From: Arthrobacter alpinus
GTDB lineage: Bacteria > Actinomycetota > Actinomycetes > Actinomycetales > Micrococcaceae
Direction of reading: 5' to 3'
Assembly (NCBI RefSeq): GCF_001445575.1
Contig: NZ_CP013200.1
Location: 3,472,001 to 3,536,000 of the forward strand
Length of the DNA stretch: 64,000 nt
Shown here: positions 53,525 through 62,909 of the stretch, piece after piece
How positions within the stretch are numbered: position 1 is the first letter of the stretch
How the letters are laid out: each line of letters starts with the position of its first letter
Notes under the pieces: generated by a model
Database searches by the model: none
Told to the model about the DNA's origin: nothing
Seen by the model: only the letters and a program-made list of their open reading frames with translations
Position numbers and translations under genes: made by a program

Positions 53525-53905
53525 GTGTTGCCTACCAGCCTCCGTGCCCAGATTGGATTAAGCGTGTCGCACTCTTCTGAGAATCAACCCCCGCCGCTTC
53601 CTTACGAGCTTTTCCGCGTAGGCCAGACTGTTGCTCTAAACCTTGAGGATGACATCATTGTCGATCGCCGAGATGATGAGCCCCTGTTCCTCTACCGAGG
53701 GCATCCTGGACGAATCACCGATCCCAACTTCATGCACATCCTCACAGATTGGGTCGGGTTTGAAGAATCCCCGTGGAGCTACGCTTTTGGATTCACTGCC
53801 CTACCTGATGATGGGCCGTGTCCAGGTCTGACTGCCATCACCGAGGAGGAATACGCGATCCGCGCTAAAGCAATAGGAGAGGGGAAACGACCACTCATCG
53901 ACTAG
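53525..53905 (+). CDS. Hypothetical protein, duplicated (copy 2)
   Basis: Identical in all 126 residues to the product at 50347-50727. The transposon inserted 33 bases after its stop codon, so the gene itself is intact. Confidence 0.6.
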   Translation: MLPTSLRAQIGLSVSHSSENQPPPLPYELFRVGQTVALNLEDDIIVDRRDDEPLFLYRGHPGRITDPNFMHILTDWVGFEESPWSYAFGFTALPDDGPCPGLTAITEEEYAIRAKAIGEGKRPLID

Positions 53906-53938
53906 CAACCGGGATTGATCATCGTTACAGAGCAACTG

Positions 53939-53982
53939 GGGGTCCGAGTAGTAATGGAACAGGATTGCGCGTTTAGCCCTCG
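53939..53982. repeat. Left terminal inverted repeat of the transposon
   Basis: 44 bases, beginning GGGGTCCGAGTAGTAATGGA, identical to the reverse complement of 62866-62909. Confidence 0.97.
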
Positions 53983-54011
53983 GCTACGTGACTGTCGGTA
54001 GTCTGTAGCTT

Positions 54012-57000
54012 GTGCCAGTTGAATTCTTGAGTGACGTCCAGGCGGCCGCGTTCGGGCGGTTCGTGGGAGAACCTTCGCGGAACGATCTGGAGCGGTTCTT
54101 CCATCTCGACGACACCGATCAGCAGTTGATCCGCAGGCGTAGGGGTGAGCACAGTCGGCTTGGGTTTGCCGTACAGGTCGGGACGGCACGATTTCTGGGG
54201 GCCCTTCTTGCTGACCCGCTCGATGTGCCATGGTCCGTGGTTGATTACGTTGCGGCGCAGCTCGGGATCGCGGATCCCTCGGTGGTCAAGCGCTACACCG
54301 AACGCGTGGAGACAGCCAACGCGCATGCGCGCGAGATCCGTGCCGTTTACGGGTACCGGGATCTTGATGCTGTGCTCACTGAAGCATTGACAGCGTTCGT
54401 CTTTTCGCGGTCTTGGACGCATGGCGAGGGGCTCACCATGTTGTTCGGACACGCGGTTGCCTGGTTGCGGCGGGAAAAGGTTCTTTTGCCGGGTGTGAGC
54501 GTACTGGCTCGGCTCGTGGCTGCGACCCGCGAACAGGCGACAGCACGCTTGCACGCACAGATTGCTGGTGCGGCTGAGAGTGCCGATCCGCGGTTGCCGG
54601 CTGTGTTGCGGAGCTTGCTGACGATTGGTCAGGGCGATCGGGCAAGCCGCCTGGAATTGTTGCGTACCGGGCCAACGCGGGTTTCGGGACCGGCATTGGA
54701 AAAGGCCTTGCAGCGGGCGGCTGTGGTCCGTTCATTCGGGGCCGGGGCGGTGGATCTATCGATGGTGCCAGCGGCACGGGTGCGTTCCTTGGCCCGGTAC
54801 GGTTTGGGGTCGAAGGCCCAGACGCTGGGGCGGCTTGCCGAGCCACGCCGCACAGCAACGTTGGTGGCCACGGTCGCGGCCTTGGAAGCGTCCACAGTCG
54901 ATGATGCACTGGACCTTTTTGATCTCCTGATGGCAACCAAGGTGCTGGGCCCTCTCGTCGTGCCGCGGCCGCGGAGCGATTGGCGAAGATGCCCAAGCTC
55001 GAGGAAGCCTCCAGCGTCTTGGCCCGGGTCGGAGCCGAGCTGCTGCGTGTGCTTGAAAATGCTGGTGAGAGCCTCGATGTTACTGCCGCATGGGCTGCCT
55101 TGGAGAAGATCACTACCCGAGACCGGATTGTTGATGCAGTTGCGAAAGTCGGCGAACTTGTCCCGGACGGAACTAGTGCTGAGGGGGCGATGCGCGAGCA
55201 AATGTCCCGACGCTTCCGCACGGTTGCCCCATTCCTGAGGCTGCTGGGAACCACTATTCCTTGGGGTGCTACACCGGTCGGGGAACGTGTCGTGGAGGCC
55301 CTGGCTGGGGTTGATGGTTTGCATGGGCGGCGCAAGGTAAGCCGAGATGAAATCGACGAAGCGCTGGTGCCGCCCTCCTGGCACACCGCCGTGTTGGGAC
55401 CGAGCAACGAGGTCGAAGTCAACCGCGACGCGTGGGTGGTGTGCGTGTTGGAACAGCTGCGTGCGAGCCTGCGCCGCCGTGACGTGTTCGCAACAACTTC
55501 AACCCGTTGGGGTGATCCGCGCGCACAACTGCTCGCGGGCCCCGCGTGGGACGCGGCACGCGAACCGGCCTTGCGGTCGTTGAGCCTGGATGCCCCGGTG
55601 GGCGAGCACTTGCAGACGAAGCTCGACGTGTTGGACGCCGCCTGGCGCGGTTTGGCGGAATCAATAGCGCACGCCGGCCCGGAGGTCGGCGTCCGTCTGG
55701 TCGATGACGGTGAGGGGAAAGCCAAACTGTCGGTGTCACCGCTCGATGCCCTGGATATCCCCGAATCGCTCACCCGGTTGCGGGCACAAATCGCGGATAT
55801 GCTGCCGAGGGTGGATCTTCCCGAGATCCTGCTTGAAGTGCATTCCTGGACCGGTTTCCTTGACGCCTACACTCACATTTCCGGGTCTGTTCCCAGAATG
55901 GATGAGCTGCCGGTGTCGGTGGCTGCCGCGCTCATCGCCCAGGCCTGCAATGTGGGGTTGACCCCTGTCGTGGCCGATGGACATCCCGCACTGACCCGGG
56001 ACCGGCTGGGGCATGTGGATGCAAACTACATCCGCGCCGAGACCCACACGGCCGCCAACGCGCTCCTCATCGAGGCCCAGTCGAATGTTCCGGTAGCCCG
56101 TTCATGGGGCGGCGGGCTGCTGGCCTCCGTGGACGGGCTGCGGTTCGTGGTCCCGGTGCGCACGATCAACGCGGCCCCGAACCCGAAGTACTTTGGCCAC
56201 GGACGAGGACTGACATGGTTCAACGCGGTCAACGACCAGGTCGCCGGCATCGGTTCCGTGGTGGTCCCGGGCACGGCCCGTGACTCGCTGTACGTGCTGG
56301 ACACGATGCTCAATCTCGACGGCGGACCCAAACCCGAGATCGTCGCCTCAGACACCGCTTCCTACTCGGACATGGTCTTTGGGATCTTCACCCTGCTCGG
56401 CTACAGATTCTCACCGCGCATCGCGGACCTGAGCGAGCAGCGCCTGTGGCGCGCAACTTTCCCCGGCGAGGCGGCCGCCGACTATGGGGTACTCAATGAC
56501 GTCGCACGGCACAAGATCAACCTGGAAAAGATCACCACGCACTGGGAGGACATGACCCGTGTGGCCGCTTCCCTGGTGACCGGATCGGTGCGCGCGTACG
56601 ACCTGCTGCGCATGCTCACCCGTGACAATGGTTCCCCGGCACCGCTCGGGGCAGCGCTTATCGAGTACGGACGCATCGCCAAGACCCTCCATTTGTTATC
56701 CCTGATCGACCCGAGCGATGAGAGCTACCGGCGGGCCATCAACTCCCAGCTCACCGTGCAGGAGTCACGTCATCGGCTGGCACGGGCGATTTTCCACGGC
56801 AGGCGCGGGCAAATCTACCAGCGCTACCGCGAGGGCCAGGAAGACCAGCTCGGCGCGCTGGGGCTGGTACTCAACGCCGTCGTGCTCTGGAACACCAAAT
56901 ACACCGACGCCGCCCTCACTGCACTGCGTGAAAACGGGCAAGAAATCCCGGAAGAGGACATCACGAGGTTGTCCCCGCTGGCCGATGCCCACATCAACAT

Positions 57001-57079
57001 GTTGGGCCGTTACGCATTCACCGCACCTGCGCCCCAAGGACTGCGACCATTTCGAGGCCCAGTCGAGTCCGGAGCCTGA
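54012..57079 (+). pseudogene. tnpA: Tn3-family transposase TnpA, frameshifted
   Basis: DDE transposase of about 1022 residues once repaired. The first frame (GTG start, DUF4158-type N-terminus with FFHLDDTDQQLIRRRRG) loses homology after LLMATKVLGP. Adding one G to the GGG run at 54947-54949 gives SRRAAAAERLAKMPKLEEAS and joins the long second frame. Catalytic residues are likely in LASVDGLRFVVPV, VASDTASYSDMVFG and LTVQESRHRLARAI; QEDQLGALGLVLNAVVLWNT is the family end motif. Without repair the protein would be inactive. The good inverted repeats suggest recent activity, which favours a sequencing error. Confidence 0.93.
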
Positions 57080-57624
57080 CCCATCTGGGGTCGCCGCAGA
57101 AAGAGAACAATTCGTACGCTGGGACTTCACTGAGGAGGGTGCCCAATGACACGCAGTTTGTTGTTGGAAGATGCTTCAACAGGCCTCCGCAAGTGGATGT
57201 CCCACCGCGATAAGCAAGACCCAATAAAATCCTGACAGTTAGACCCAGCAGGATTTCGCAAACACCTTCACGAATCGATCTTCGCTCGGGACGCACCAGG
57301 TGGGCGCCTCTGGATGCGTGCCGCAACCACATGTGCTTTGGTATCAGGTCGAATTTCATGCTTCCACGTAGAAACCCGCCCGGATCGGAAGACGTTCGGG
57401 CGGGTTGGACGCTGAACATGTATGCGTACCAACTGCGAGCTCAGGGACGATGGTATCGCGCAGAGTGATGGGCATTCGTGGCCGATTACGAGGCTTCGGC
57501 ATGCGGGCTGACTCGCACCGTGGGATCTGGCCCACAGCCAATCACCAGTATTGATCGCCGACGCAAAAAGTACCTCACTGGCTCGAAGGATCCAGGTCTT
57601 GGGCTCACACCCCGGCAGGTGGGC
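57080..57624. other. 545-base stretch after tnpA with two hairpins
   Basis: No sizeable gene. A mini-frame at 57146-57235 is listed separately. An 8-bp hairpin (57225-57232 and 57247-57254, aaatcctg) follows it. A 10-bp GC-rich hairpin (57373-57382 aacccgcccg; 57397-57406) looks like a terminator for tnpA. Confidence 0.5.
57146..57235 (+). CDS. 29-residue mini-ORF with strong Shine-Dalgarno
   Basis: An ATG preceded seven bases upstream by AGGAGG opens a 29-codon frame, MTRSLLLEDASTGLRKWMSH and nine more residues, ending in a TGA. It is basic and has no membrane segment. The strong binding site is the only argument for translation. It may be a remnant of a gene displaced when the element was assembled. 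Confidence 0.3.
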   Translation: MTRSLLLEDASTGLRKWMSHRDKQDPIKS

Positions 57625-57984
57625 CTACCAGAAGACGGCCAAGGAAATGTTGACGAGAGTCAATCCGCCCACGCTATGCGCCAGGCCCACAGGGACATCA
57701 TTTCCTCTCTTGGTCGCGCGGCACCCCAGCACGGCAGAGACAATGATCGCGAGCAGGATGACGAGCTTGACACCGATCTTCAGGTGATTGATGCCAGATC
57801 CTCCATCGCCGGCGATCATTTCTGCGACCCCAACGAGCAGCACGCCGGTGACAAGCTGGGTCCAGGCACCCAGAAGCTGCCAAAAGCCAACCGTCGGAGT
57901 CTTGAAGGTAGCCAGCCAGCCGCCGAGCAGGGCCGCAGCACCGCAGATATGAAGGAACACCAAGGGAGAATGAAGAATTTCCAT
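57625..57984 (-). CDS. Small four-helix membrane protein
   Basis: A 119-residue protein that is almost entirely membrane helices: LVFLHICGAAALLGGWLATF, LLGAWTQLVTGVLLVGVAEM, KLVILLAIIVSAVLGC and a last VGGLTLVNISLAVFW. I know similar actinobacterial integral membrane proteins, but no function. It is divergent from the ABC cassette and shares the 180-base control region with the candidate TetR operator. Confidence 0.75.
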   Translation of the reverse strand: MEILHSPLVFLHICGAAALLGGWLATFKTPTVGFWQLLGAWTQLVTGVLLVGVAEMIAGDGGSGINHLKIGVKLVILLAIIVSAVLGCRATKRGNDVPVGLAHSVGGLTLVNISLAVFW

Positions 57985-58096
57985 GAGACAACCATACCCA
58001 ATCTTCCCGACAGCATGTCAGTAAAGCGTGGTCGATGTCCCAAAGCCGGTGTGACCTATATCTTATCTTGAGAAATTGCCCCATCCGCATCATTCT

Positions 58097-58129
58097 GACA
58101 TGATGTTTGCATCATGCTGACATCATGTC
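58097..58129. promoter_or_regulatory. Candidate TetR operator before the ABC cassette
   Basis: GACATGATG (58097-58105) and CATCATGTC (58121-58129) form a perfect 9-bp inverted repeat. Inside it CATGATG-TTTG-CATCATG is a second dyad. CATCAT also occurs at 58088-58093. The cluster lies between the divergent membrane-protein gene and the ABC permease, where the cassette's TetR regulator would be expected to bind. Confidence 0.6.
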
Positions 58130-58165
58130 GGCAAAAAATCCTCTTTCTAGATAAAGGCACATGTT

Positions 58166-59308
58166 ATGTTTCTTGCGCTAAGAGAGCTGGCGTTCGCCAA
58201 AGGGCGTTTCAGTCTCATGGGAGCGGTCATCGCGCTCATCGCAGTACTTACGGTCATCCTCTCCGGACTATCCTCAGGGCTGGTGAATGACGGCGTCTCA
58301 GGCCTGAAGAATATGCCGGTCTCCGCGTTCGCATTCGACGAGGGAACCAAAACCGATAATGCCTTCTCTCGGTCTGTCGTTGAGCAAGACCAAGTAACTA
58401 CCTGGTCGAAGCAGCCCGGAATCGAGCAGGCGACGGCCATGGGAAGCTCCATGATGAACGCCACGACCGATGATGGAACCCAGGTCGACGTCGCGGTATT
58501 CGGCGTCGATCCCGGCTCTTTCCTCGCCCCCGAGGTCTCCGAGGGTGAACAACTCGGTGACGTCGACGGTCTCGTGGTGTCCGAAACCATGCGTGAGGCA
58601 GGCGTTGAGATTGGTACCGTGCTCACCATGGATCGGATCGACACCGAACTTACCGTCATCGGATTCACCCAGGGACAGGCAACGTTCGGTCACGTTGACA
58701 TCGCTTATGCCCCGCTATCGACCTGGCAGCTGATCGCCGCCGGGCAGGCTCCGGCAGGGGCTCCCACCCAGCAGGACATCGACGGATTGGATTTCACCTA
58801 CAGCAGTGTCGTGGCGTTGCAGTACGCAGACGAGGCTGCGGTTGATCTGGCAGCAGGCGACGCTGCAGCCAGCACCACCGCCAAGTCCCTGAGTGAATCG
58901 TTCAACTCCTCCCCCGGATACGAAGCCGAAACGTTGACGCTGAATATGATTCAAGTCTTCCTCTATGCCATTTGTGGACTTGTGGTCGGCGCCTTCTTCT
59001 CGGTATGGACCATCCAACGCAAACAGGAAATCGCGGTACTTCGTGCCATCGGCGCTCCGGTACGATACCTCTTGCGCGACGGAGTCACCCAGGCAGCCCT
59101 CCTGCTGGTGCTCTTCACTGCCCTCGGAATAGGGGCAGGCCTCGGCTTAGGGGCCGCCATGCCAGATGGCATGCCGTTCGCCCTGGAAGGCGGGCCCATT
59201 GCCACCGCAGCCCTCCTGACCATCGCCCTCGGTCTCATCGGCGCCGTCATCTCCATTATCCGCATCGCCCGCATTGACCCACTGACCGCCCTAGGAGGAA
59301 ACCGATGA
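58166..59308 (+). CDS. ABC transporter permease, FtsX/MacB type
   Basis: Membrane permease of 380 residues in the FtsX-like family. One N-terminal helix (FSLMGAVIALIAVLTVILSG) is followed by a 230-residue extracytoplasmic domain. Three helices lie at the C-terminus: IQVFLYAICGLVVGAFFSVW, AALLLVLFTALGIGAGLGLG and IATAALLTIALGLIGAVISI. This is the plan of DevC/MacB permeases that export toxic compounds or lipids, or sense envelope stress. The substrate is unknown. The stop overlaps the ATPase ATG as ATGA. Confidence 0.9.
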   Translation: MFLALRELAFAKGRFSLMGAVIALIAVLTVILSGLSSGLVNDGVSGLKNMPVSAFAFDEGTKTDNAFSRSVVEQDQVTTWSKQPGIEQATAMGSSMMNATTDDGTQVDVAVFGVDPGSFLAPEVSEGEQLGDVDGLVVSETMREAGVEIGTVLTMDRIDTELTVIGFTQGQATFGHVDIAYAPLSTWQLIAAGQAPAGAPTQQDIDGLDFTYSSVVALQYADEAAVDLAAGDAAASTTAKSLSESFNSSPGYEAETLTLNMIQVFLYAICGLVVGAFFSVWTIQRKQEIAVLRAIGAPVRYLLRDGVTQAALLLVLFTALGIGAGLGLGAAMPDGMPFALEGGPIATAALLTIALGLIGAVISIIRIARIDPLTALGGNR

Positions 59309-60021
59309 GCCAGCAAACCCATCAGCGTTCCGCAACCGAAAGTCCATCAAACACCGCTTCCGGGCTTTCCCTCAACGACGTCTCCCTGGACCTCGGCGAC
59401 GGCGCCCAAAAGGTACGAGTCCTAGACCACGTCAACCTCCACGTAGCGGACGGTGAATTCGCAGCCATCGTGGGACCTTCCGGATCAGGTAAATCCTCGC
59501 TGCTTGCCGTGGCCGGCGCCTTGTCCTTGCCGGATGCGGGATCCGTTCGCCTGCGCGGCCAAGAACTCACCACACTGAATTCCAAGCAGCGGGCGAAGCA
59601 CCGGCTGCAAGATGTCGGTTTCGTGTTCCAATCCGGAAACCTGATCCCGTCGCTGAACGCTGCTGATCAGCTCCGCATGGTGAACTTGCTCGCCAAGGGG
59701 CCACGCAATTTCGACCCCTTGCCGCTATTGGAGGCGGTCGGCATGGCCCACCGCGCCAAGCACCGCCCAGGGCAGCTCTCGGGAGGCGAACGCCAGCGCG
59801 TGGGTATCGCCCGGGCCTTGGTCACCAAGCCGGCAGTGATGCTCCTGGATGAACCCACCGCAGCCCTAGACAGCGCACGGAGCCACGAAGTAGTCAACCT
59901 CCTGGCCCTGCGTGCCCGGGAGATGGGAATTGCCACGGTCATGGTGACCCACGACCACGGCATGCTGGACCAATGCGATGCCATCTATGAAATGAACGAC
60001 GGCACACTCACCCGCAAATAG
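59305..60021 (+). CDS. ABC transporter ATP-binding protein (LolD/MacB type)
   Basis: ATPase subunit of 238 residues for the FtsX-type permease. Walker A is VGPSGSGKSSLLAVAG, the Q-loop is in DVGFVFQSGNLIPSLN, the signature is LSGGERQRVGIARAL, Walker B is AVMLLDEPTAALD and the H-loop is VMVTHDHG. It belongs to the LolD/MacB/DevA group, which pairs with single permeases as here. It overlaps the permease gene by four bases. Confidence 0.94.
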   Translation: MSQQTHQRSATESPSNTASGLSLNDVSLDLGDGAQKVRVLDHVNLHVADGEFAAIVGPSGSGKSSLLAVAGALSLPDAGSVRLRGQELTTLNSKQRAKHRLQDVGFVFQSGNLIPSLNAADQLRMVNLLAKGPRNFDPLPLLEAVGMAHRAKHRPGQLSGGERQRVGIARALVTKPAVMLLDEPTAALDSARSHEVVNLLALRAREMGIATVMVTHDHGMLDQCDAIYEMNDGTLTRK

Positions 60022-60122
60022 ACACCACCCACCGGCGGCGGTAAGCATCAATCATGCCTGCCGCCGCTAAGGTTGTGGGATCACCTAAGAAGCAAACAAG
60101 TCCGGGGTTAGAGAAGAAGACG

Positions 60123-60698
60123 ATGCCACGAATTAACGCCCCCAGTGTGGCGGAGCATAGAAAACAGCAGGAGCGGGCCATCATGGATGCCACCTTCACG
60201 CTACTGCAGGAGACAAGCGCTCCACCGACCTTGGCCCAGGTCGCGCAACGTGCGGGCCTGTCCCGCACGTCTATCTACCAGTACTACAAGTCGCCTCAGG
60301 ACTTGCTGCGTGCCGCCGCGCGGGAAGTCTTTCCCCGGTGGATTGCCCGGGTCACCGAGGCCACCGAAAACGCCGCAACACCACAGGAAGCCGTCTTGGC
60401 ATACGCCATTTCCTGCGTAGATCAAGTAGCTGAAGGCGGTCACGCAGTGGGTACCGCGTTGGCTTCTTTTGCCCCCGAAGGACCTCTGGATGACCAAGCC
60501 GAACAGATGCACGACTCAGCACGCTTACCCCTCATCGAAGCGCTCAAAAAGCTTGAGCTAACCAACCCACTAGCGATCGCCGACTTGGTCATGTCGGTGA
60601 TCCATGCTGCGGGACAGATGGTGGAGCAGGGCATCGAGCAAGACGCCGTGCATACGCATCTTACGGTGATGCTCGGCAATCTCGGGAGCAAACACTAG
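60123..60698 (+). CDS. TetR family transcriptional regulator
   Basis: Repressor of about 191 residues. The N-terminal helix-turn-helix reads TLAQVAQRAGLSRTSIYQYY followed by KSPQDLLRAAAREVFP. The helical C-terminal ligand domain has ASFAPEGPLDDQAEQMHDSA and LVMSVIHAAGQMVEQG. It follows the ABC genes on the same strand and probably represses them through the dyad at 58097-58129, with release by the exported compound. The frame is open to an ATG at 60054; I prefer 60123, which fits the usual TetR length better. Confidence 0.9.
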   Translation: MPRINAPSVAEHRKQQERAIMDATFTLLQETSAPPTLAQVAQRAGLSRTSIYQYYKSPQDLLRAAAREVFPRWIARVTEATENAATPQEAVLAYAISCVDQVAEGGHAVGTALASFAPEGPLDDQAEQMHDSARLPLIEALKKLELTNPLAIADLVMSVIHAAGQMVEQGIEQDAVHTHLTVMLGNLGSKH

Positions 60699-60937
60699 CG
60701 TAGAACCCCATCAAAATAACACCACACCCATGCCCCGACGCCTGACGCAAGCCGCAAGTCGCAAGCAAGGATTTTGCGACCCAAAGGATTCAATACATGG
60801 AGGTTGCAAAATGGATTCTCCTTCTTCACTTTCGGTTCTGCGTTCCCTACCGGCAACTTGTGGTTCCCCTGGTGCGGAGCGGGTTCATAACGTCAGCGAC
60901 GTGCGTTGTTCGGCTCAATTTCTGTCATTCTTGGTTG

Positions 60938-61159
60938 TCATGGCGGTTGGAGAACCCGAATATTTGCGTGTGCGACGGCCGCATACGGCTCGTCTGCCTT
61001 TGGTATCAGTCCTATTGCCTCAGCCACACATCCAACGCTTGAAGCAGTCAAACCGACCAAGAAGCACCCAATGGCGAGTCCTTTGACTCGGCCGACGTTA
61101 CGAAGCGGCAGCCCTGTTCTGCGCGCAGTAGCCTTTGAGTCATGATTCCAGTTGCTCAT
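60938..61159 (-). CDS. Possible small hypothetical protein
   Basis: A 73-codon frame with AGAGG five bases before its ATG. One hydrophobic stretch, LAIGCFLVGLTASSVGCVAE, could be a membrane helix. I recognise no family. Overlapping frames on the other strand are equally long, and the 574-base gap between the TetR and ABM genes may instead hold a decayed gene. Confidence 0.3.
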   Translation of the reverse strand: MSNWNHDSKATARRTGLPLRNVGRVKGLAIGCFLVGLTASSVGCVAEAIGLIPKADEPYAAVAHANIRVLQPP

Positions 61160-61272
61160 AGTTACCTCTGACTGAGAGTCGGAGCATGGACACGGTTCCT
61201 GGGTGTAGATTTATATCGACACCATGTCAGAAAGATGTGTTTTGTCCTAAATCCATCACGAAAGGTAAGCCG

Positions 61273-61578
61273 ATGTTCGTTGTAACCAACCGCATTGATG
61301 TCACGGCAGAAACCGCAGAAGCCTTCGAAAAGGCCTTCACAGACAGCATGCGGTCCACCCTGTCCGGAGTCGCGGGGCTCAAGCGTACGACTTTGATGCG
61401 ACCGGAAGCCGAAGGGTTGCCGTATGTTTCAACCATGGAATTCTCCAGTCGGACAGACTTCTTGTCATGGCTGAAGTCCGATTCCTTCAAGGCATCGCAC
61501 TCCGACAAACAGGCCCCGGGGATGCAAGCACCGAACGCGGTGGAACAGCACACCTTGATCGATATCATTGAATCCTAG
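61273..61578 (+). CDS. ABM-domain monooxygenase-like protein
   Basis: A 101-residue protein with an antibiotic-biosynthesis-monooxygenase/heme-degrading (ABM) fold. It starts MFVVTNRIDVTAETAEAFEK, continues with VAGLKRTTLMRPEAEGLPYV and has the helix DFLSWLKSDSFKASHSD. Members degrade heme or oxidise aromatic compounds; several have no known activity. AAAGG precedes the ATG. As a transposon passenger beside an exporter it may modify the same compound the exporter removes, but that is inference. Confidence 0.8.
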   Translation: MFVVTNRIDVTAETAEAFEKAFTDSMRSTLSGVAGLKRTTLMRPEAEGLPYVSTMEFSSRTDFLSWLKSDSFKASHSDKQAPGMQAPNAVEQHTLIDIIES

Positions 61579-62077
61579 TGCGCGAAGATGGTCGCGCCGG
61601 ATGTCAATTCGGCGCCACCAGATCGACGGTCCGAATCGCACGGATGATCCCATCGAGTATGGGACCGCGCATCAGCAAGATATACAGCTTCGGGACGCTT
61701 CCAGGGCCACGACGGCGCGTTCGGTTGGGCGCGTCGATCGTTCGGGGGTGCCTCGATGGCAGTTCCGATGCGATCAATCGTGATTGATGGCGGTTACAGA
61801 TAGCTGATTACTGCTGCTCATGAGCTGTCTTGCCTGAAGGGCCTGCCTACGCAGCGGCTAAGGGTCAGCAGAGACGTCCCTTAGAGTCCGGGGCCCTTGG
61901 GCTGATGGCTAACGACCATGACGGCGCCTTGCAACCCTTGGGCTACAAGACAACCGATCAAGACACTTGAGGATCCTTGATACTTCAGGGATCGAGCTGT
62001 CTTGCTACCATGTCCCATAAGTAGAGGATGGATTTGCGGTAGGCAACCACTGTTGCGGGACACTTTGGAGACGGCAA
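61579..62077. promoter_or_regulatory. Gene-free stretch with candidate res site of the transposon
   Basis: No gene is convincing. Just before tnpR, TGTCCC (62011-62016) and GGGACA (62057-62062) form an inverted pair. The phrase agctgtcttgc is repeated directly at 61822-61832 and 61995-62005. In Tn3 elements the res site lies immediately upstream of tnpR, so this is the expected place. Confidence 0.45.
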
Positions 62078-62686
62078 ATGGGCAAACTGATCGGGTACGC
62101 GCGGGTATCGACCCGGGCACAGGACGCTGACCGGCAGATCACCGACCTGCTCGGTGCCGGGGTGCGCCGCGATGACCTGTACACGGACCAGGGCGTCAGT
62201 GGCGCTAGGGCCAGTCGGCCCGGATTCGACAAGGCCCTGGAAGCCCTGCAGGAGGGCGATACCCTCGTGATCACCACCCTGGATCGGCTGGGTCGATCCA
62301 TAGCTAACATGCTGGATCTTTCCAAAGCTCTTCGGGAGCGCCAGATCGGGCTGCGGGTGCTCAACCTGGGAGGCGGCGACGTGGACACCGGCACGCCCAT
62401 GGGTTCGATGGTCTTCACCGTCATGGCGGCGCTGGCCCAGATGGAGCTGGAAATCAAACGGGAACGGATCACCGATTCGGTGTCCAAACGCCGGGCGGCG
62501 GGCAAGGATTTGGGCGGGCGGCGTGAACGATTCACCAACAGCCAGATCGACAACGCCCGACGCCTGATCGACGCCGGCCAGCCAGCCACCCAGGTTGCTC
62601 GGGACCTGGGCATGTCCCGAGCCACCCTCTACCGGCGCATCGCAGGGATCGAGGCACAACACTGGATCACTACCCAAAGCCAATGA
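62078..62686 (+). CDS. tnpR: Tn3-type resolvase TnpR
   Basis: Serine resolvase of 202 residues that would separate transposon cointegrates. The nucleophile is Ser11 in IGYARVSTRAQDADRQ. LVITTLDRLGRSIANMLDLS and MAALAQMELEIKRERITDS are conserved resolvase segments. The C-terminal helix-turn-helix is TQVARDLGMSRATLYRRIAG. The full length and all motifs are present, so it should be active. It lies at the right end of the element. Confidence 0.95.
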   Translation: MGKLIGYARVSTRAQDADRQITDLLGAGVRRDDLYTDQGVSGARASRPGFDKALEALQEGDTLVITTLDRLGRSIANMLDLSKALRERQIGLRVLNLGGGDVDTGTPMGSMVFTVMAALAQMELEIKRERITDSVSKRRAAGKDLGGRRERFTNSQIDNARRLIDAGQPATQVARDLGMSRATLYRRIAGIEAQHWITTQSQ

Positions 62687-62865
62687 CTCTCACAGGGAAC
62701 TCATCAGCTGCTTGACGGATGCCCACAGCCAAACGAATACCAGGTCTCAATCGGCACATCGCGCAGGTCGAAGCACGCCAAAGGCGGATAGCCCGGACCT
62801 AGCGTCTCCAGATGCCCCAAGAATTTCCTGGATGCCCTCAGCGGGCCAGACTGCAACTCTCAAGT

Positions 62866-62909
62866 CGAGGGCTAAACGCGCAATCCTGTTCCATTACTAC
62901 TCGGACCCC
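62866..62909. repeat. Right terminal inverted repeat of the transposon
   Basis: 44 bases ending TCCATTACTACTCGGACCCC, the exact reverse complement of 53939-53982, followed by the AACTG target duplicate. Confidence 0.97.

Larger units (their letters stand above)
53939..62909. mobile_element. Complete Tn3-family transposon, 8971 bp, with ABC-exporter cassette
   Basis: Both ends carry the same 44-base inverted repeat, beginning GGGGTCCGAGTAGTAATGGA. The 5-base direct repeat AACTG flanks it (53934-53938, 62910-62914), the target duplication length expected of Tn3 elements. The undisturbed target sequence survives in duplication unit 1 at 50756-50760. It encodes a Tn3 transposase (frameshifted) at the left and a serine resolvase at the right. 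Between them are a small membrane protein, an ABC permease and ATPase, a TetR regulator and an ABM-domain protein. Confidence 0.95.

Noticed and set aside
54433..55773. 446-codon open frame opposite tnpA
   Set aside because: The Ser/Pro/Arg-rich product is typical of antisense translation of a GC-rich gene.
57018..57419. 133-codon minus-strand frame after tnpA
   Set aside because: It overlaps the tnpA 3' end and two hairpins, and no motif is visible.
61186..61578. Longer start for the ABM-domain protein at 61186
   Set aside because: The extra 29 residues do not fit the fold, and the ATG at 61273 has its own AAAGG site.
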